Shown: positions 43,518-52,593 of the stretch, in pieces
How the letters are laid out: each line of letters opens with the position of its first letter
Position numbering within the stretch: position 1 is the stretch's first letter
NCBI GenBank assembly: GCA_035295745.1
Contig: DATGIL010000052.1
Span: 62,001 to 126,000 of the forward strand
Direction of reading: 5' to 3'
Origin: JAIQFL01 sp035295745
GTDB taxonomy: Bacteria > Acidobacteriota > Terriglobia > Bryobacterales > Bryobacteraceae
DNA length: 64,000 bases
The notes under the pieces: generated by a model
Database searches by the model: none
Told to the model about the DNA's origin: nothing
The model's input: the letters and a program-made list of their open reading frames with translations, nothing else
Position numbers and translations under genes: made by a program

Positions 43518-44807
43518 TTGGTCGGGCTGCAATGGAAGACGCGGTCCGGAGGTTCGTCCAGCCCCTCACGGAGCACCGCAGACCAGGTGGAAGAGTCGCT
43601 GGTTGAGTTGGCCGAATTGGCCGCCAGCGCTGGCGCCGAGGTCTGCGAACGCGTTCTACAGTCGCGTCCAGCCCCGGAAGCAGCGACCCTAATCGGCCAC
43701 GGCAAGGTAGAGGAATTGGCCGCGGCTGTGAAGTCGATGCATGTCGATGTGGTCATCTTCGACCACGACCTTTCCCCTACCCAGCAGCGCAACCTCGAGA
43801 AGGCGCTCGACACCAAGGTCATCGATCGGACCCAGCTTATCCTCGACATTTTCGCCTCGCGCGCGCGGACTCGCGAGGGCCGCCTGCAGGTGGAACTCGC
43901 GCAGCTCAACTACCTCTTGCCGCGACTTTCCGGGCATGGCGTCGAGATGTCCCGTTTGGGCGGCGGCATCGGCACGCGTGGTCCCGGCGAGACCAAGCTC
44001 GAGACCGATCGGCGCCGCATCGCGCGCCGTATCAAAAAGATAAAAGACGACCTGGAGAACGTACGCTCCGGCCGGGCGCTCCATCGCCGCCGGCGCAGCG
44101 CGGTGCCGCTGGCCACACTCGCCCTTGCCGGCTACACCAACGCTGGGAAATCGACCCTGTTCAACCGGCTGACCCAATCGGAAGTCCTCGCGGATGCCCG
44201 AATGTTTGCCACCCTCGACCCCACTGTACGGCCTCTGACTTTGCCCTCGCGGCGTCGTGTCCTGGCCAGCGACACGGTTGGATTCATCCGCAACCTTCCC
44301 ACCACGCTGGTGAAGGCATTTCGCGCGACGCTCGAAGAGGTTACCGAGGCCACCCTGATCCTGCATGTGGTGGATGTCTCTTCCCCCGCCGCCGCCGAAC
44401 ATTCGGCACACGTGCTTAAGGTGCTTTCCGAGATCGGCGCGGCGGAGGTGCCCGAGATCCTGGTGGTCAACAAGATCGATCGCATCCCCGCCGCCGAAGC
44501 CGCCGCGGATGCCATCCAGCGGCGCCTCTGGAGCCACTCTCACGGTGGGGCATGTGCGAAGGTGGTTTGCGTCTCGGCGCTGACCGGTGAGGGGATCGAT
44601 CAGCTACTGAAGACTATTGACGAGATGCTTCCTCTCGACCCGCTCGTCCGCGCCACCTACCGGCTGCCTGCGGGAGATGGCGCCACTTTGGCCATGTTCC
44701 ACGAATTCGGAAGGGTGCTGGAAATCCGCTATACTGGCGAGGACTGCGAGGTGGAAGTCGAGATCCCCGAGTCGTTGACCCGTCGCGTCCCGGTAGCCAA
44801 AAGTTGA
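43518..44807 (+). CDS. hflX: ribosome-associated GTPase HflX
   Basis: 429 residues from a TTG. It splits stalled or heat-damaged ribosomes. N-terminal HflX domain: LIGHGKVEELAAAV, FDHDLSPTQQRNLEK and RTQLILDIFASRARTREG; linker SRLGGGIGTRGPGETKLE; GTPase motifs GYTNAGKST, DTVGFIRNLP and NKID. The conserved N-terminal residues RERAILVG extend upstream of this TTG, and the frame is open back to the hfq stop without ATG, GTG or TTG. The true start may be the ATT at 43515 or another rare codon. Confidence 0.93.
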   Translation: MVGLQWKTRSGGSSSPSRSTADQVEESLVELAELAASAGAEVCERVLQSRPAPEAATLIGHGKVEELAAAVKSMHVDVVIFDHDLSPTQQRNLEKALDTKVIDRTQLILDIFASRARTREGRLQVELAQLNYLLPRLSGHGVEMSRLGGGIGTRGPGETKLETDRRRIARRIKKIKDDLENVRSGRALHRRRRSAVPLATLALAGYTNAGKSTLFNRLTQSEVLADARMFATLDPTVRPLTLPSRRRVLASDTVGFIRNLPTTLVKAFRATLEEVTEATLILHVVDVSSPAAAEHSAHVLKVLSEIGAAEVPEILVVNKIDRIPAAEAAADAIQRRLWSHSHGGACAKVVCVSALTGEGIDQLLKTIDEMLPLDPLVRATYRLPAGDGATLAMFHEFGRVLEIRYTGEDCEVEVEIPESLTRRVPVAKS

Positions 44808-44821
44808 TTCGCGGGAAGGCC

Positions 44822-44995
44822 TGTGGAAAAGTCTGTGCGAAATTTTCGCAACTCTGCCCGTCCAGCAGCCAGTGGCGCCCCGATGTAAAATTCAACGCGA
44901 CGACGCAAGATCTGGTGTGGAAATGACTTACAAGATGGGGCGGGAACGTTCTAGCTCGTAGGCCGCGCCAGGTCCGCCGAATCGGCTTTTCCACA
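44822..44995. promoter_or_regulatory. pair of DnaA-box-like sequences in inverted orientation
   Basis: TGTGGAAAA (44822-44830) and TTTTCCACA (44987-44995) face each other across 156 bp between hflX and the tRNA. They are variants of the TTATCCACA DnaA box. The first is followed by CTGTGCGAAA and a short near-palindrome (TGCGAAATTTTCGCA, 44836-44850). The same layout occurs at 49826-50031. The segment contains no gene. Confidence 0.35.
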
Positions 44996-45038
44996 GTTTT
45001 GAACGGTTTGGGTTCGTTTGGTACACTTGAATCTTGAT

Positions 45039-45115
45039 GGCGGCGTAGCTCAGCTGGCTAGAGCGAGGGTCTCATAATCCCTAGGTCCGCAGTTCGAGTC
45101 TGCGCGCCGCCACCA
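45039..45115 (+). tRNA. tRNA-Met (anticodon CAT)
   Basis: A cloverleaf is visible: acceptor stem GGCGGCG/CGCCGCC with encoded CCA, D-arm with AGCTCAGCTGG, anticodon loop CTCATAA, and T-arm CGCAG-TTCGAGT-CTGCG. The one weak pair is a T-T at the top of the anticodon stem. The 1-72 position is a normal G-C pair, so it is not the initiator. Elongator Met is likeliest; a CAT anticodon modified to read Ile(AUA) cannot be excluded. Confidence 0.93.
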
Positions 45116-45187
45116 AATTCCCTTTCATCCATCCTTGAGCACCGAGGGGTCCGCCACCGGTAGCACTGCCCGAGCGCGTTGACGCAG

Positions 45188-45322
45188 ACGTCGCGATGGC
45201 TGCGAAAATCACTTCCCTTATGGCGGTGGTTCGTTGCGAGCCGCGCGCGTAAGCAAGCGATGTCGCGATGGCTGCGAAAATCACTCCCTTACGGTCTGGG
45301 TCGTTGCGGGCCGCGCGCGTGA
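45188..45322. repeat. dispersed palindromic repeats, site 3 (two copies, inverted)
   Basis: Two copies of the 72-bp repeat family, reverse-complemented relative to site 1, with CGCGATGGCTGCGAAAATCACT repeated 72 bp apart and CGTTGCGAGCCGCGCGCGTAAG following each. They begin about 70 bp after the tRNA gene. Apart from them, 45116-45441 holds nothing recognisable. Confidence 0.85.
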
Positions 45323-45441
45323 TGACCATATCAGTGCTCCCCGGGACCTGTGGTGCCCCTTACCATCGGCAGTATTGACGTCCTACCCATTTGGGAGATG
45401 ACGCCCCAGCCACAACCGTGAGACGATCGGGCCAAGCGTAG

Positions 45442-45858
45442 ATGCCCTGGACCTGCCAATGTACGGCGATGAATGGCGACAATGCCGATGTTTGCATTCG
45501 CTGCGGCCGCCCGCTCCGGCCGGTGCCGTCCAACCCCGCCCTCTGGAAACTCGGTGCGGTCGCTGGCGCGCTCGTCCTCGGAGGGATGATCGGATTAGTT
45601 CTCGCAGTACACGGAGCAAGGGGCCGAGCCGATGCGGGGAGCACTACTCAAACCAGCCAGAATACCGAAGTCAGGTCATCGTTCCAGCAATCCTTCGACG
45701 CAAGCTTCAAAAACTCGTGCCGGCAATCTGCAATCGCTGCGGGAAATCTCTCCCGGGCCGTGGCAGACAACTATTGCTCTTGCGCACTCGAGGTCTTCAA
45801 TAAAACCCACTCCATGTCGCAAGCTAGCGCGGACTGTAAGAAATACGTCTTTCGGTGA
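45442..45858 (+). CDS. small zinc-ribbon membrane protein
   Basis: 138 residues. An N-terminal RanBP2-like zinc ribbon (PWTCQCTAMNGDNADVCIRC) precedes one TM helix (about 36-57, AGALVLGGMIGLVLAV). The C-terminal ~75 residues presumably lie outside and contain four cysteines (NSCRQSA, NYCSCALE, DCKKY) that could form disulfides. No known function. Confidence 0.75.
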   Translation: MPWTCQCTAMNGDNADVCIRCGRPLRPVPSNPALWKLGAVAGALVLGGMIGLVLAVHGARGRADAGSTTQTSQNTEVRSSFQQSFDASFKNSCRQSAIAAGNLSRAVADNYCSCALEVFNKTHSMSQASADCKKYVFR

Positions 45859-45962
45859 TCGAAATCTCGGTTCCTCGCAGCCAGCGAATTGAAATCTCCG
45901 GCTCCCGCAGCCGCCAGCCGTGGATAACTTCCGCCCGTTTCTCCTCCTGATTCGTAACCGGA

Positions 45963-48900
45963 TTGTTGGCAAGCCTTCATTCTCTCGTCATACGAGTATT
46001 TAAAAATTCTATTATCTTGTTTCTCCAAAATGATGTCGCGCCGAAGCGCCTAACGGCATGCAGGCTTGCCCTGCTCTCTCTCATCTGTCTGCCCCTCGCG
46101 GCCCAGGTGGATCACGCCTCGCTGAGCGGTACCGTCAGCGATTCTTCGGGAGCCCTGGTACAAGGGGCCATGGTGGCCACCGTCTCCACCCAGACCGGCT
46201 TTCGCCGCGAGACCATCACCGGATCGGCCGGAACCTATCAGATCGCAGGCCTGCCGATTGGCAGCTACACAGTCACGGTGACCAAGGATGGTTTCAAGGC
46301 CGTCGAATTCAAAAACGTCGAGTTGACGGTCGGCCTGCCGCGCACGATCGACGCCATTCTGACGGTTGGAGCCAAAGCCGAAATGGTCGAAGTGACCGCC
46401 AGTCTGGAGACCCTCAACCGCACTTCTGCTGAAGTCGGAGGGTCCATCGAGTCCGCGCAAATCAAAGAAATCCCGGTGAGCGGCCGAAATTGGGCAAGCC
46501 TGATGTTACTCGCCCCGGGAGCGGTCAACTACGGGGACGGTGGCCAGCGCGCCATCCAGTTCAATGGTCATTCGCTCGACGACAGCAACTTCGTCTTCGA
46601 CGGGATCGATACCAGCGGCGTACAGGAGCAGACCCAAAAAGCCGACGCCCGCTTGAACATCGCGCTCGACTCGATCGCCGAGTTTCGCGTCAGCACCGCG
46701 GTGTATACCGCTGAGACCGGTGCGGCCGGCGGTGCGCAGGTAAGCGTGGTGTCGAAATCCGGCACTAACGAATACCACGGGAGCACCTTCTACCTGGAAC
46801 GCAATGACCATCTGGACGCTCGCTCGCCCTTCGACCCCTCGACCCTTCCTTCATTCACGCTGAATCAGTTCGGCGCCAGTTTCGGCGGTGCGATCATCAA
46901 GGACAAGGCGTTCTTTTACGCCAATTACGAAGGCTTGCGCCAAAGTCTGGGCGAGACCTTCGTGAACTACGTTCCCAACGCGGCATTCCGGTCGCAGGTG
47001 CTCGCTACGTCACCAGCGCTCGCTCCCATCATCAACGCCTATCCGCTGGGCACCGTACACATCGACAGTGTCACCGATCAGGTGACCAACGTGGCTACCG
47101 ACACGGTTCGCGAAGACGCGGGAATGTTCCGTTTCGACTACCGCTTCAGCCCTACCAGCACCGCGTATGTCCGCTACAATGTCGACAACGCCTACATCGA
47201 TAATCCTCAGGACGCCTTAGGCGATCACAATGTGGTCGCGCTCGTTCCCACCAACGTGGTCGCCCAATTTCAGCACATCTTCTCGCCGACCACGATCGAC
47301 GAAGTAAAGTTTGGCATCAATCGCGCGAACTACCACAACTGGGGGTACGGCACCTCGCCTGTGTCGCTTTCGGTTTCTCCGTTCGACGGCGTGAACGGCA
47401 CGTCGCTGGACACCGAGGTGGGAACGACCTTCAACTACATCAACAACCTCACCATGGTGCGCGGACGTCACACTTTGAAAGCCGGCGTCGAAGTCCGCCG
47501 GATCCGCCTGAACAATTCAGGCAACACGCTCACCACGGAATCGATCAGTTACGCATCTGCGAACGATTTCATCAACAATGCCGCGCAGTCCGCCACCTAT
47601 CTGCAAGGCGAGGGAGTGGTGGGCAACCGCCGCACTTTCGCCATGGGCTACTTCCAGGACGACTTCAAGGTGACTCCGGACCTGACCTTGAATCTGGGAC
47701 TCCGCTACGAATACTATTCGGTGGCGCATGAGATCTTAAACCGCTCGGCAGTTGTCGATATCCTGGGGTGCGGCGGCTTCTGCCCCAAGGGCACGCCGTA
47801 TTACAGTCCCAATCCTCTCGATTTTGGCCCGCGCATCGGCGCTGCATGGGCGCCGCGCATCTTCTCCGGCAAGACCACCGTGCGTGCCGGCTTTGGTATC
47901 TACTACGGCGGCAATCAGAACGACGATTTCAGCGATCCCGCCGAGAGCGCCGTGCCGCGATATTCCCTGGCCAACACGGACTTTCCCGCGTTGTCGTTTC
48001 CCCTGGTGGCCTTCCTCAACCCGGCGAACCAGCTCTTCAGCCCCAAAGCCATTGCCCGCAACCGTAAAGATCTCTCCTATAACAACTACGATTTCGTGGT
48101 GCAGCAGGACGTCGGTAAAGGCTTCATCGCTCAGGTGGGTTACGTGGGGGCGGAAGGCCATCACCTCTTCGACAAGTACACCGTCAACCTGATCGACCCC
48201 ACCACAGGGAAACGCCCGTTGGCCGCCTTCGGGTCTTTCGGCCTGAAAGCCAACGATGGCAACGACAGCTTCAACGCGCTGCAAGCCTCGTTGCAGCGCC
48301 GCTTTTTCCGCGGACTGCTGCTGCAGGCGAACTACATGTATGCGCACGCGATCGCCGACGCATCCACCGGTTCCGGGACCTCTGTCGCTTTTCAAGATAT
48401 GGCCTGCCGAGCCTGCGACCGCAGCAGTTCCCCCGCCGATGTTCGCCACACCTTCACCAGCAATGGCGTCTGGGAACTGCCGTTCGGGCATGGCAAGGCG
48501 CATTTCGCCAGCGGCTTCGCCTCTCAAATATTAGGTGGGTGGTCACTATCCGGTTTGGCCACTGCCCGGACGGGACTTCCGGTCAACATCACGATCTCGC
48601 GAAAGTCCAACGCCCTGCCGGACGGAAACACCTCCAGCCAGCGTCCCAATCTCGTGCCAGGCGTTTCGATTTACGCAGCTACTCAGAGCATTCCGAACGT
48701 GTGGTTTAACCCGGCCGCCTTCTCCACGCCGGCGAGCGGAACCTGGGGTAACTTAGGACGCTACATCGGGAACGGTCCCCGGAACTATGAGATCGATGGC
48801 GGTCTGCAGCGGCGCTTCCAACTGAAGGAACGGCTCAAACTGAACTTCCGCGCCTCGGCATTCAATCTTTTGAACAACCCGCAATGGGCGAATCCATCCG

Positions 48901-49010
48901 GGAACCTGTCGTCCGCCAGTTTCGGTCGCATCACCAGTGTTCTCAACACCGGAGCTACAGGAACCGGCGCTCCGCGTCGTGTCGAGTTCATGCTGCGAGC
49001 CGAGTTTTAG
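45963..49010 (+). CDS. TonB-dependent receptor, Oar-like, with N-terminal carboxypeptidase-regulatory domain
   Basis: Up to 1015 residues. A signal peptide (about LALLSLICLPLAAQ) is followed by a carboxypeptidase-regulatory-like Ig fold (SLSGTVSDSSGALVQGAMV), a plug domain (IPVSGRNWASLMLLAPG) and a large outer-membrane beta-barrel ending in an aromatic-alternating strand (RVEFMLRAEF). No ATG precedes the signal peptide in frame: possible starts are TTG at 45963, 45966 or 46017. An ATGATG at 46029 is one frame off, hinting at a small indel or misplaced start. Such receptors are highly duplicated in Acidobacteria; the ligand is unknown (often complex glycans). Confidence 0.88.
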   Translation: MLASLHSLVIRVFKNSIILFLQNDVAPKRLTACRLALLSLICLPLAAQVDHASLSGTVSDSSGALVQGAMVATVSTQTGFRRETITGSAGTYQIAGLPIGSYTVTVTKDGFKAVEFKNVELTVGLPRTIDAILTVGAKAEMVEVTASLETLNRTSAEVGGSIESAQIKEIPVSGRNWASLMLLAPGAVNYGDGGQRAIQFNGHSLDDSNFVFDGIDTSGVQEQTQKADARLNIALDSIAEFRVSTAVYTAETGAAGGAQVSVVSKSGTNEYHGSTFYLERNDHLDARSPFDPSTLPSFTLNQFGASFGGAIIKDKAFFYANYEGLRQSLGETFVNYVPNAAFRSQVLATSPALAPIINAYPLGTVHIDSVTDQVTNVATDTVREDAGMFRFDYRFSPTSTAYVRYNVDNAYIDNPQDALGDHNVVALVPTNVVAQFQHIFSPTTIDEVKFGINRANYHNWGYGTSPVSLSVSPFDGVNGTSLDTEVGTTFNYINNLTMVRGRHTLKAGVEVRRIRLNNSGNTLTTESISYASANDFINNAAQSATYLQGEGVVGNRRTFAMGYFQDDFKVTPDLTLNLGLRYEYYSVAHEILNRSAVVDILGCGGFCPKGTPYYSPNPLDFGPRIGAAWAPRIFSGKTTVRAGFGIYYGGNQNDDFSDPAESAVPRYSLANTDFPALSFPLVAFLNPANQLFSPKAIARNRKDLSYNNYDFVVQQDVGKGFIAQVGYVGAEGHHLFDKYTVNLIDPTTGKRPLAAFGSFGLKANDGNDSFNALQASLQRRFFRGLLLQANYMYAHAIADASTGSGTSVAFQDMACRACDRSSSPADVRHTFTSNGVWELPFGHGKAHFASGFASQILGGWSLSGLATARTGLPVNITISRKSNALPDGNTSSQRPNLVPGVSIYAATQSIPNVWFNPAAFSTPASGTWGNLGRYIGNGPRNYEIDGGLQRRFQLKERLKLNFRASAFNLLNNPQWANPSGNLSSASFGRITSVLNTGATGTGAPRRVEFMLRAEF

Positions 49011-49121
49011 CGGACCAGTTCGCGACCGTTAGGGTTGCGAGGATCGCGGAGCGCCGGCAACTTCAAGTGGTGGGCAGGCAGTTGGCAACCCAAGTGCTAC
49101 CCGTCATTCCGAGGTACCTGT

Positions 49122-49796
49122 ATGACGCGGAATTATGCTGCTTCTCTTGTTTTCGCGACTGTGTTCCTCATGGGCACGGGCGCGAACGCACAATCCGCTC
49201 GCCGGGCAGGCACCACTGCCGCCGCGAATTCGTTCGAAGGGCGCTGCGTCGTCTCGGTTCTGGTGTATGGCTTGGCAGAGGTCGAGATCCAGGGCGAGAC
49301 GGCGACGCTACTCAAGACCCCCGGACCATCCGCGGAGCTGCAGCGATTCGCCTGCACCGCGCCAGTTCCGGAATCGATCGTTAGCCTCCACGTGAGGGCG
49401 ACTGAAGGACTCGGTCGCTTAACCCTTGAGGACAACACTGAATCGCGCGCCGCCGCGATCGTGCGCATCGATAATGCCAACTTGGGTGAGGCGATCTATA
49501 CATTTGAGGTCTCCTGGCCCCTGGATCGCTCACTGGCCACCGGGGACGCCGACCGTCTCTCGCTCGACGATGCATCGGCGGAATCCTGCCGCACCGCAGC
49601 CGAGAACCGGATTCGCAAAGAGGGCTACCACTCGGTGCATTTCGACTCTGTGTCCACCGATAATCGCGGGGCGAATCCGCATATTTTGGGGACCGTCTCT
49701 GCCACCGGAGTGGATGGCGTCAAGTCGTTTCAATTCTCCTGCTTTGTCGACCCGGCGACGGCGGGCGTGAGCAATCTGGAGGTCACCCGTCGATAG
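49122..49796 (+). CDS. secreted hypothetical protein
   Basis: 224 residues from the ATG at 49122 (GAGG seven bases upstream). Signal peptide at 1-24 (AASLVFATVFLMGTGANAQ). The body has two Cys pairs (EGRCVVSVLVYGLAEVEI, RFACTAPV, ESCRTAAENRI, FSCFVDP) and a beta-rich look. No recognised domain. The same strand as the TonB receptor but 111 bp downstream; co-transcription possible. Confidence 0.75.
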   Translation: MTRNYAASLVFATVFLMGTGANAQSARRAGTTAAANSFEGRCVVSVLVYGLAEVEIQGETATLLKTPGPSAELQRFACTAPVPESIVSLHVRATEGLGRLTLEDNTESRAAAIVRIDNANLGEAIYTFEVSWPLDRSLATGDADRLSLDDASAESCRTAAENRIRKEGYHSVHFDSVSTDNRGANPHILGTVSATGVDGVKSFQFSCFVDPATAGVSNLEVTRR

Positions 49797-49825
49797 CCGA
49801 TGCCTCGGTGTGATTCCGATAACGC

Positions 49826-50031
49826 TTTCCACAGAATTGTGGAAAAACCTGTGCGAAAGTCTGCCTGGCGATCGGTAAATATCGAGTTACCTGCAACTTC
49901 CTTCGAATTGACCCACTTCGCAGCAACCCGGAGAAATCTGATATAAAAGGAGTTAGAGATCCTTTGATCTAGCCCTGATGGTGTCGAAACATACCTCTTA
50001 AGCACCCCTCACGATGGTGAGGTTTTCCACA
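49826..50031. promoter_or_regulatory. DnaA-box-like cluster in a gene-free gap
   Basis: In the 572-bp gap 49797-50368, TTTCCACAGAATTGTGGAAAA (boxes at 49826-49833 and 49838-49846) is followed by CTGTGCGAAA, and TTTTCCACA recurs at 50023-50031. The spacing and the TGTGGAAAA-nn-CTGTGCGAAA module repeat those at 44822-44995. The function is unknown. The remainder of the gap up to 50368 shows no gene. Confidence 0.35.
50007..50026 (+). terminator. short hairpin followed by TTTT
   Basis: CCTCAC (50007-50012), loop GATG, GTGAGG (50017-50022), then TTTT (50023-50026). It could be a weak intrinsic terminator for the secreted protein gene ending at 49796, although it is 210 bp downstream. The T-run is also part of a DnaA-box-like TTTTCCACA. 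Confidence 0.4.
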
Positions 50032-50368
50032 GTTTGCCGTTCCGCACTTTCTGGAAACGCCACCTCGGATCAACATGCCCGGTGCCCCAGTCTCCGACGA
50101 ACGTGACCTGGCAATTTCCCTTTAGCGCCCTTGCGTGGGCCCGTACTTTCCCCGCGATGCGACGATCTCCGGAAGCACATTGTAGGGGAGCTGACGTCGC
50201 GTAAACTCGCAGGCCTCAAGCAGGTCGGTTTCCCCGTGTCATTCTTGCTGGGCGATCAAGTTGGCGCGCCAAAGCGCTCGAAAGTTCTGATTCTCGAGTT
50301 GATCTACAGGGAGACGGCGTGCGTCGATTCGCCATTCATATCGATGTCCCATACAATAATACTTCTCT

Positions 50369-51082
50369 ATGGACCGCCTCACCCAGAACGCCCTGGAGAC
50401 CGCCGCGCTCGGAGCGTCTGCCGCTTTCCTGGCGTGGGGTGTCCGTGGGCGCTCGGCCAGCGTATTCGCGCCTTCTGTCTGGCGGGGGCCCCGCGATCAG
50501 CGCGCCATCGCCCTGACGTTCGATGACGGCCCGAGTGAGGGCACTCCCCACATCCTGGACATCCTCGCCCGCCATCGCGTGGGCGCCACGTTCTTCCAGT
50601 GTGGCGCCAACGTCGAACGCCTGCGGACCGTCGCACGCGAGGTGAGCGACGCCGGGCACGAGATCGGCAATCACAGCTTCACGCATCCGCTTTTTTGCTT
50701 CCGCACACCTGCCTTCATGGAACAGGACCTCCGCCGTGCGCAGGACAGCATCCAAGCCCACACCGGGTCCCGGCCGCGCTGGTTTCGCGCCCCTTTCGGC
50801 GTTCGCTGGTTCGGGATTGGCGGAGTGCAGCGCCGCCTGGGGCTTACCGGCGTGATGTGGACCATAATCGGCTATGATTGGAATCGGAAGGTGGAAGGGG
50901 TCGTCAAGCGCTTCACCCGAGTGCCAAATGGCGCTATCCTGTGCCTTCATGACGGACGGGAACTCCGAGCGAAGCCGGATATCGGCGCCACCGTGGAAGC
51001 CGTCCGCCGGCTGGTCCCTATGCTTCTGGACCAGGGGTACCAGTTCGAAACGGTAAGCAGACTACTATGTCCGATGAAATAA
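50369..51082 (+). CDS. polysaccharide deacetylase (NodB homology domain)
   Basis: 237 residues. Carbohydrate esterase 4 motifs: IALTFDDGPSEGTPHILDIL (catalytic Asp and metal Asp), GHEIGNHSFTHPLF (metal His pair), RWFRAPFG and LCLHDG. It removes N- or O-acetyl groups from a polymer or oligosaccharide. A short hydrophobic stretch near the N-terminus (ALGASAAFLAWGV) may anchor it. Overlaps the next gene, an acyl carrier protein, by 16 nt. Confidence 0.92.
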   Translation: MDRLTQNALETAALGASAAFLAWGVRGRSASVFAPSVWRGPRDQRAIALTFDDGPSEGTPHILDILARHRVGATFFQCGANVERLRTVAREVSDAGHEIGNHSFTHPLFCFRTPAFMEQDLRRAQDSIQAHTGSRPRWFRAPFGVRWFGIGGVQRRLGLTGVMWTIIGYDWNRKVEGVVKRFTRVPNGAILCLHDGRELRAKPDIGATVEAVRRLVPMLLDQGYQFETVSRLLCPMK

Positions 51083-51330
51083 TCCAAAGGGTCTTGAAGG
51101 TAATCGCTACTTCCAAACGAATTCCACTGGAAACGGTCACGATCGACAGCGAATTCGCGCAGATCGGCATCGATTCTATGGACGCAGTGGAGATTCTCTT
51201 CGCCCTGGAAAACGAATTCGATATCAGCATCCCCGATGATGACGTGCGCAGTGTTCGCAACGTCCGGCAGATGTGTGAAGGTGTAGAGAAGTTGCTGGCG
51301 GCGAAATCCGGCGCGCCTGCCAAGCCCTAG
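51067..51330 (+). CDS. acyl carrier protein
   Basis: 87 residues. Four-helix ACP with the phosphopantetheine-attachment motif GIDSMDAVEILFAL (Ser in DSM). It begins inside the deacetylase gene and is followed 2 nt later by a ketosynthase. This is unlikely to be the main housekeeping AcpP, because the rest of the fatty-acid genes are absent; rather a dedicated carrier for a specialised acyl group. Confidence 0.92.
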   Translation: MSDEIIQRVLKVIATSKRIPLETVTIDSEFAQIGIDSMDAVEILFALENEFDISIPDDDVRSVRNVRQMCEGVEKLLAAKSGAPAKP

Positions 51331-51332
51331 GC

Positions 51333-52544
51333 ATGCGTCGCGTTGCTATAACTGGCGTGGGCGCGATTTGCGCACTTGGCCGGACCACCGAGGATTTCGC
51401 GGAATCTCTGCGGCAGGGCCATTCCGGGATTGCGCCGATCGAATCCACGGAGGTGTCTCAACTCCGCTTTCAGAACGGCGCCGAAGTAAAAGGCTATAGT
51501 CATCACCCATATTTCGACGATCGGCGCGCCGATTTTCTCGATCGATTTGCCCAGTTCGCCGTCATTGCCGCGCGCGAGGCCGTGGTGTCTTCCGGGGTCG
51601 AGTGGACACCGGAGCTACGAGAGAGTGCGGCGATCGTCACAGGCTCGTGCGTCGGCGGCCAGAGCACCGAGGACATCGGCTTCCAAGAAGTTTACAAGTT
51701 GGGGCATCCCCGTGTGCACCCGTTGACGATTCCCAAAACCATGGCGAACGCGGGCGCCAGCCACATCTCGATGGAGTTCGGGATTACGGGTCCCAGCTTC
51801 ACCATTTCGACGGCATGCTCGTCGGCCGGTCACGCGATTGGCCAGGCGTACTGGATGGTGCGGAGTGGCGTGACGGATCTCGCTCTGACCGGCGGCAGCG
51901 AAGCCCCGTTCAGCTTTGGGATTCTCAAGGCGTGGGAGGCGATGCGCGTGGTATCGCCGGACACTTGCCGGCCCTTTTCGAAGGATCGCCGCGGAATGAT
52001 TCTCGGAGAAGGTGCGGCCATGTTGGTCCTGGAACCGCTGGATGCGGCCCGCGCACGGGGCGCTCGTATTCACGCGGAAATAGTGGGATTTGGCATGTCC
52101 GCCGATGCGTGTCATATTACCCAGCCATCGTCGGACGGCGCCATGCGTGCCATGCGGGCGGCGTTGCGCGACTCCGGATTGGCGCCGGAACAGATCGGGT
52201 ACATCAACGCTCACGGAACCGCAACCCCGGCCAACGATCCCACCGAGACTGCCGCAATCCGCGCGGTTTTCGGAGCACATGCCGACAGGCTGGCAGTAAG
52301 CTCGACGAAGTCGATGCATGGTCACGCGCTGGGTGCCGCGGCGGCACTCGAGTGCCTGGCGACGGTCCTGGCGCTGCGCGACGGTGTGTTGCCGCCGACG
52401 GCCAATTTCAATGAACGCGATCCCGAGTGCGATCTGGACGTGATCCCCAACCAGTCGCGCCGCGCCGAAATCGAGTATGCGATTTCGAATTCGTTCGCGT
52501 TCGGCGGGTTGAACGCGGTGTTGGCGTTGCGGAAGGCCGATTGA
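51333..52544 (+). CDS. beta-ketoacyl-ACP synthase (FabF/KAS II-like)
   Basis: 403 residues. Condensing-enzyme triad: Cys in STACSSAGHAIG, His in NAHGTATPANDPTE and His in STKSMHGHALGAAAALE. C-terminal NSFAFGGLNAVLALRK is typical of KAS II/NodE proteins. Paired with its own ACP and a NodB-type deacetylase, it may make or extend an acyl chain destined for an aminosugar-containing molecule. Exact chain length and substrate unknown. Confidence 0.93.
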   Translation: MRRVAITGVGAICALGRTTEDFAESLRQGHSGIAPIESTEVSQLRFQNGAEVKGYSHHPYFDDRRADFLDRFAQFAVIAAREAVVSSGVEWTPELRESAAIVTGSCVGGQSTEDIGFQEVYKLGHPRVHPLTIPKTMANAGASHISMEFGITGPSFTISTACSSAGHAIGQAYWMVRSGVTDLALTGGSEAPFSFGILKAWEAMRVVSPDTCRPFSKDRRGMILGEGAAMLVLEPLDAARARGARIHAEIVGFGMSADACHITQPSSDGAMRAMRAALRDSGLAPEQIGYINAHGTATPANDPTETAAIRAVFGAHADRLAVSSTKSMHGHALGAAAALECLATVLALRDGVLPPTANFNERDPECDLDVIPNQSRRAEIEYAISNSFAFGGLNAVLALRKAD

Positions 52545-52593
52545 TCGGACTGCGTTCGACTAACCGCCGGAATCGGCGCGCGTCTGATGGGGC

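Noticed and set aside
44822..50031. chromosome origin
   Set aside because: Only five weak boxes, no dnaA/dnaN, and no AT-rich unwinding region recognised; kept as a question only.
50369..52544. true nodulation cluster
   Set aside because: No acyltransferase (NodA) or oligosaccharide synthase (NodC) is present; only the activities resemble nodB/F/E.
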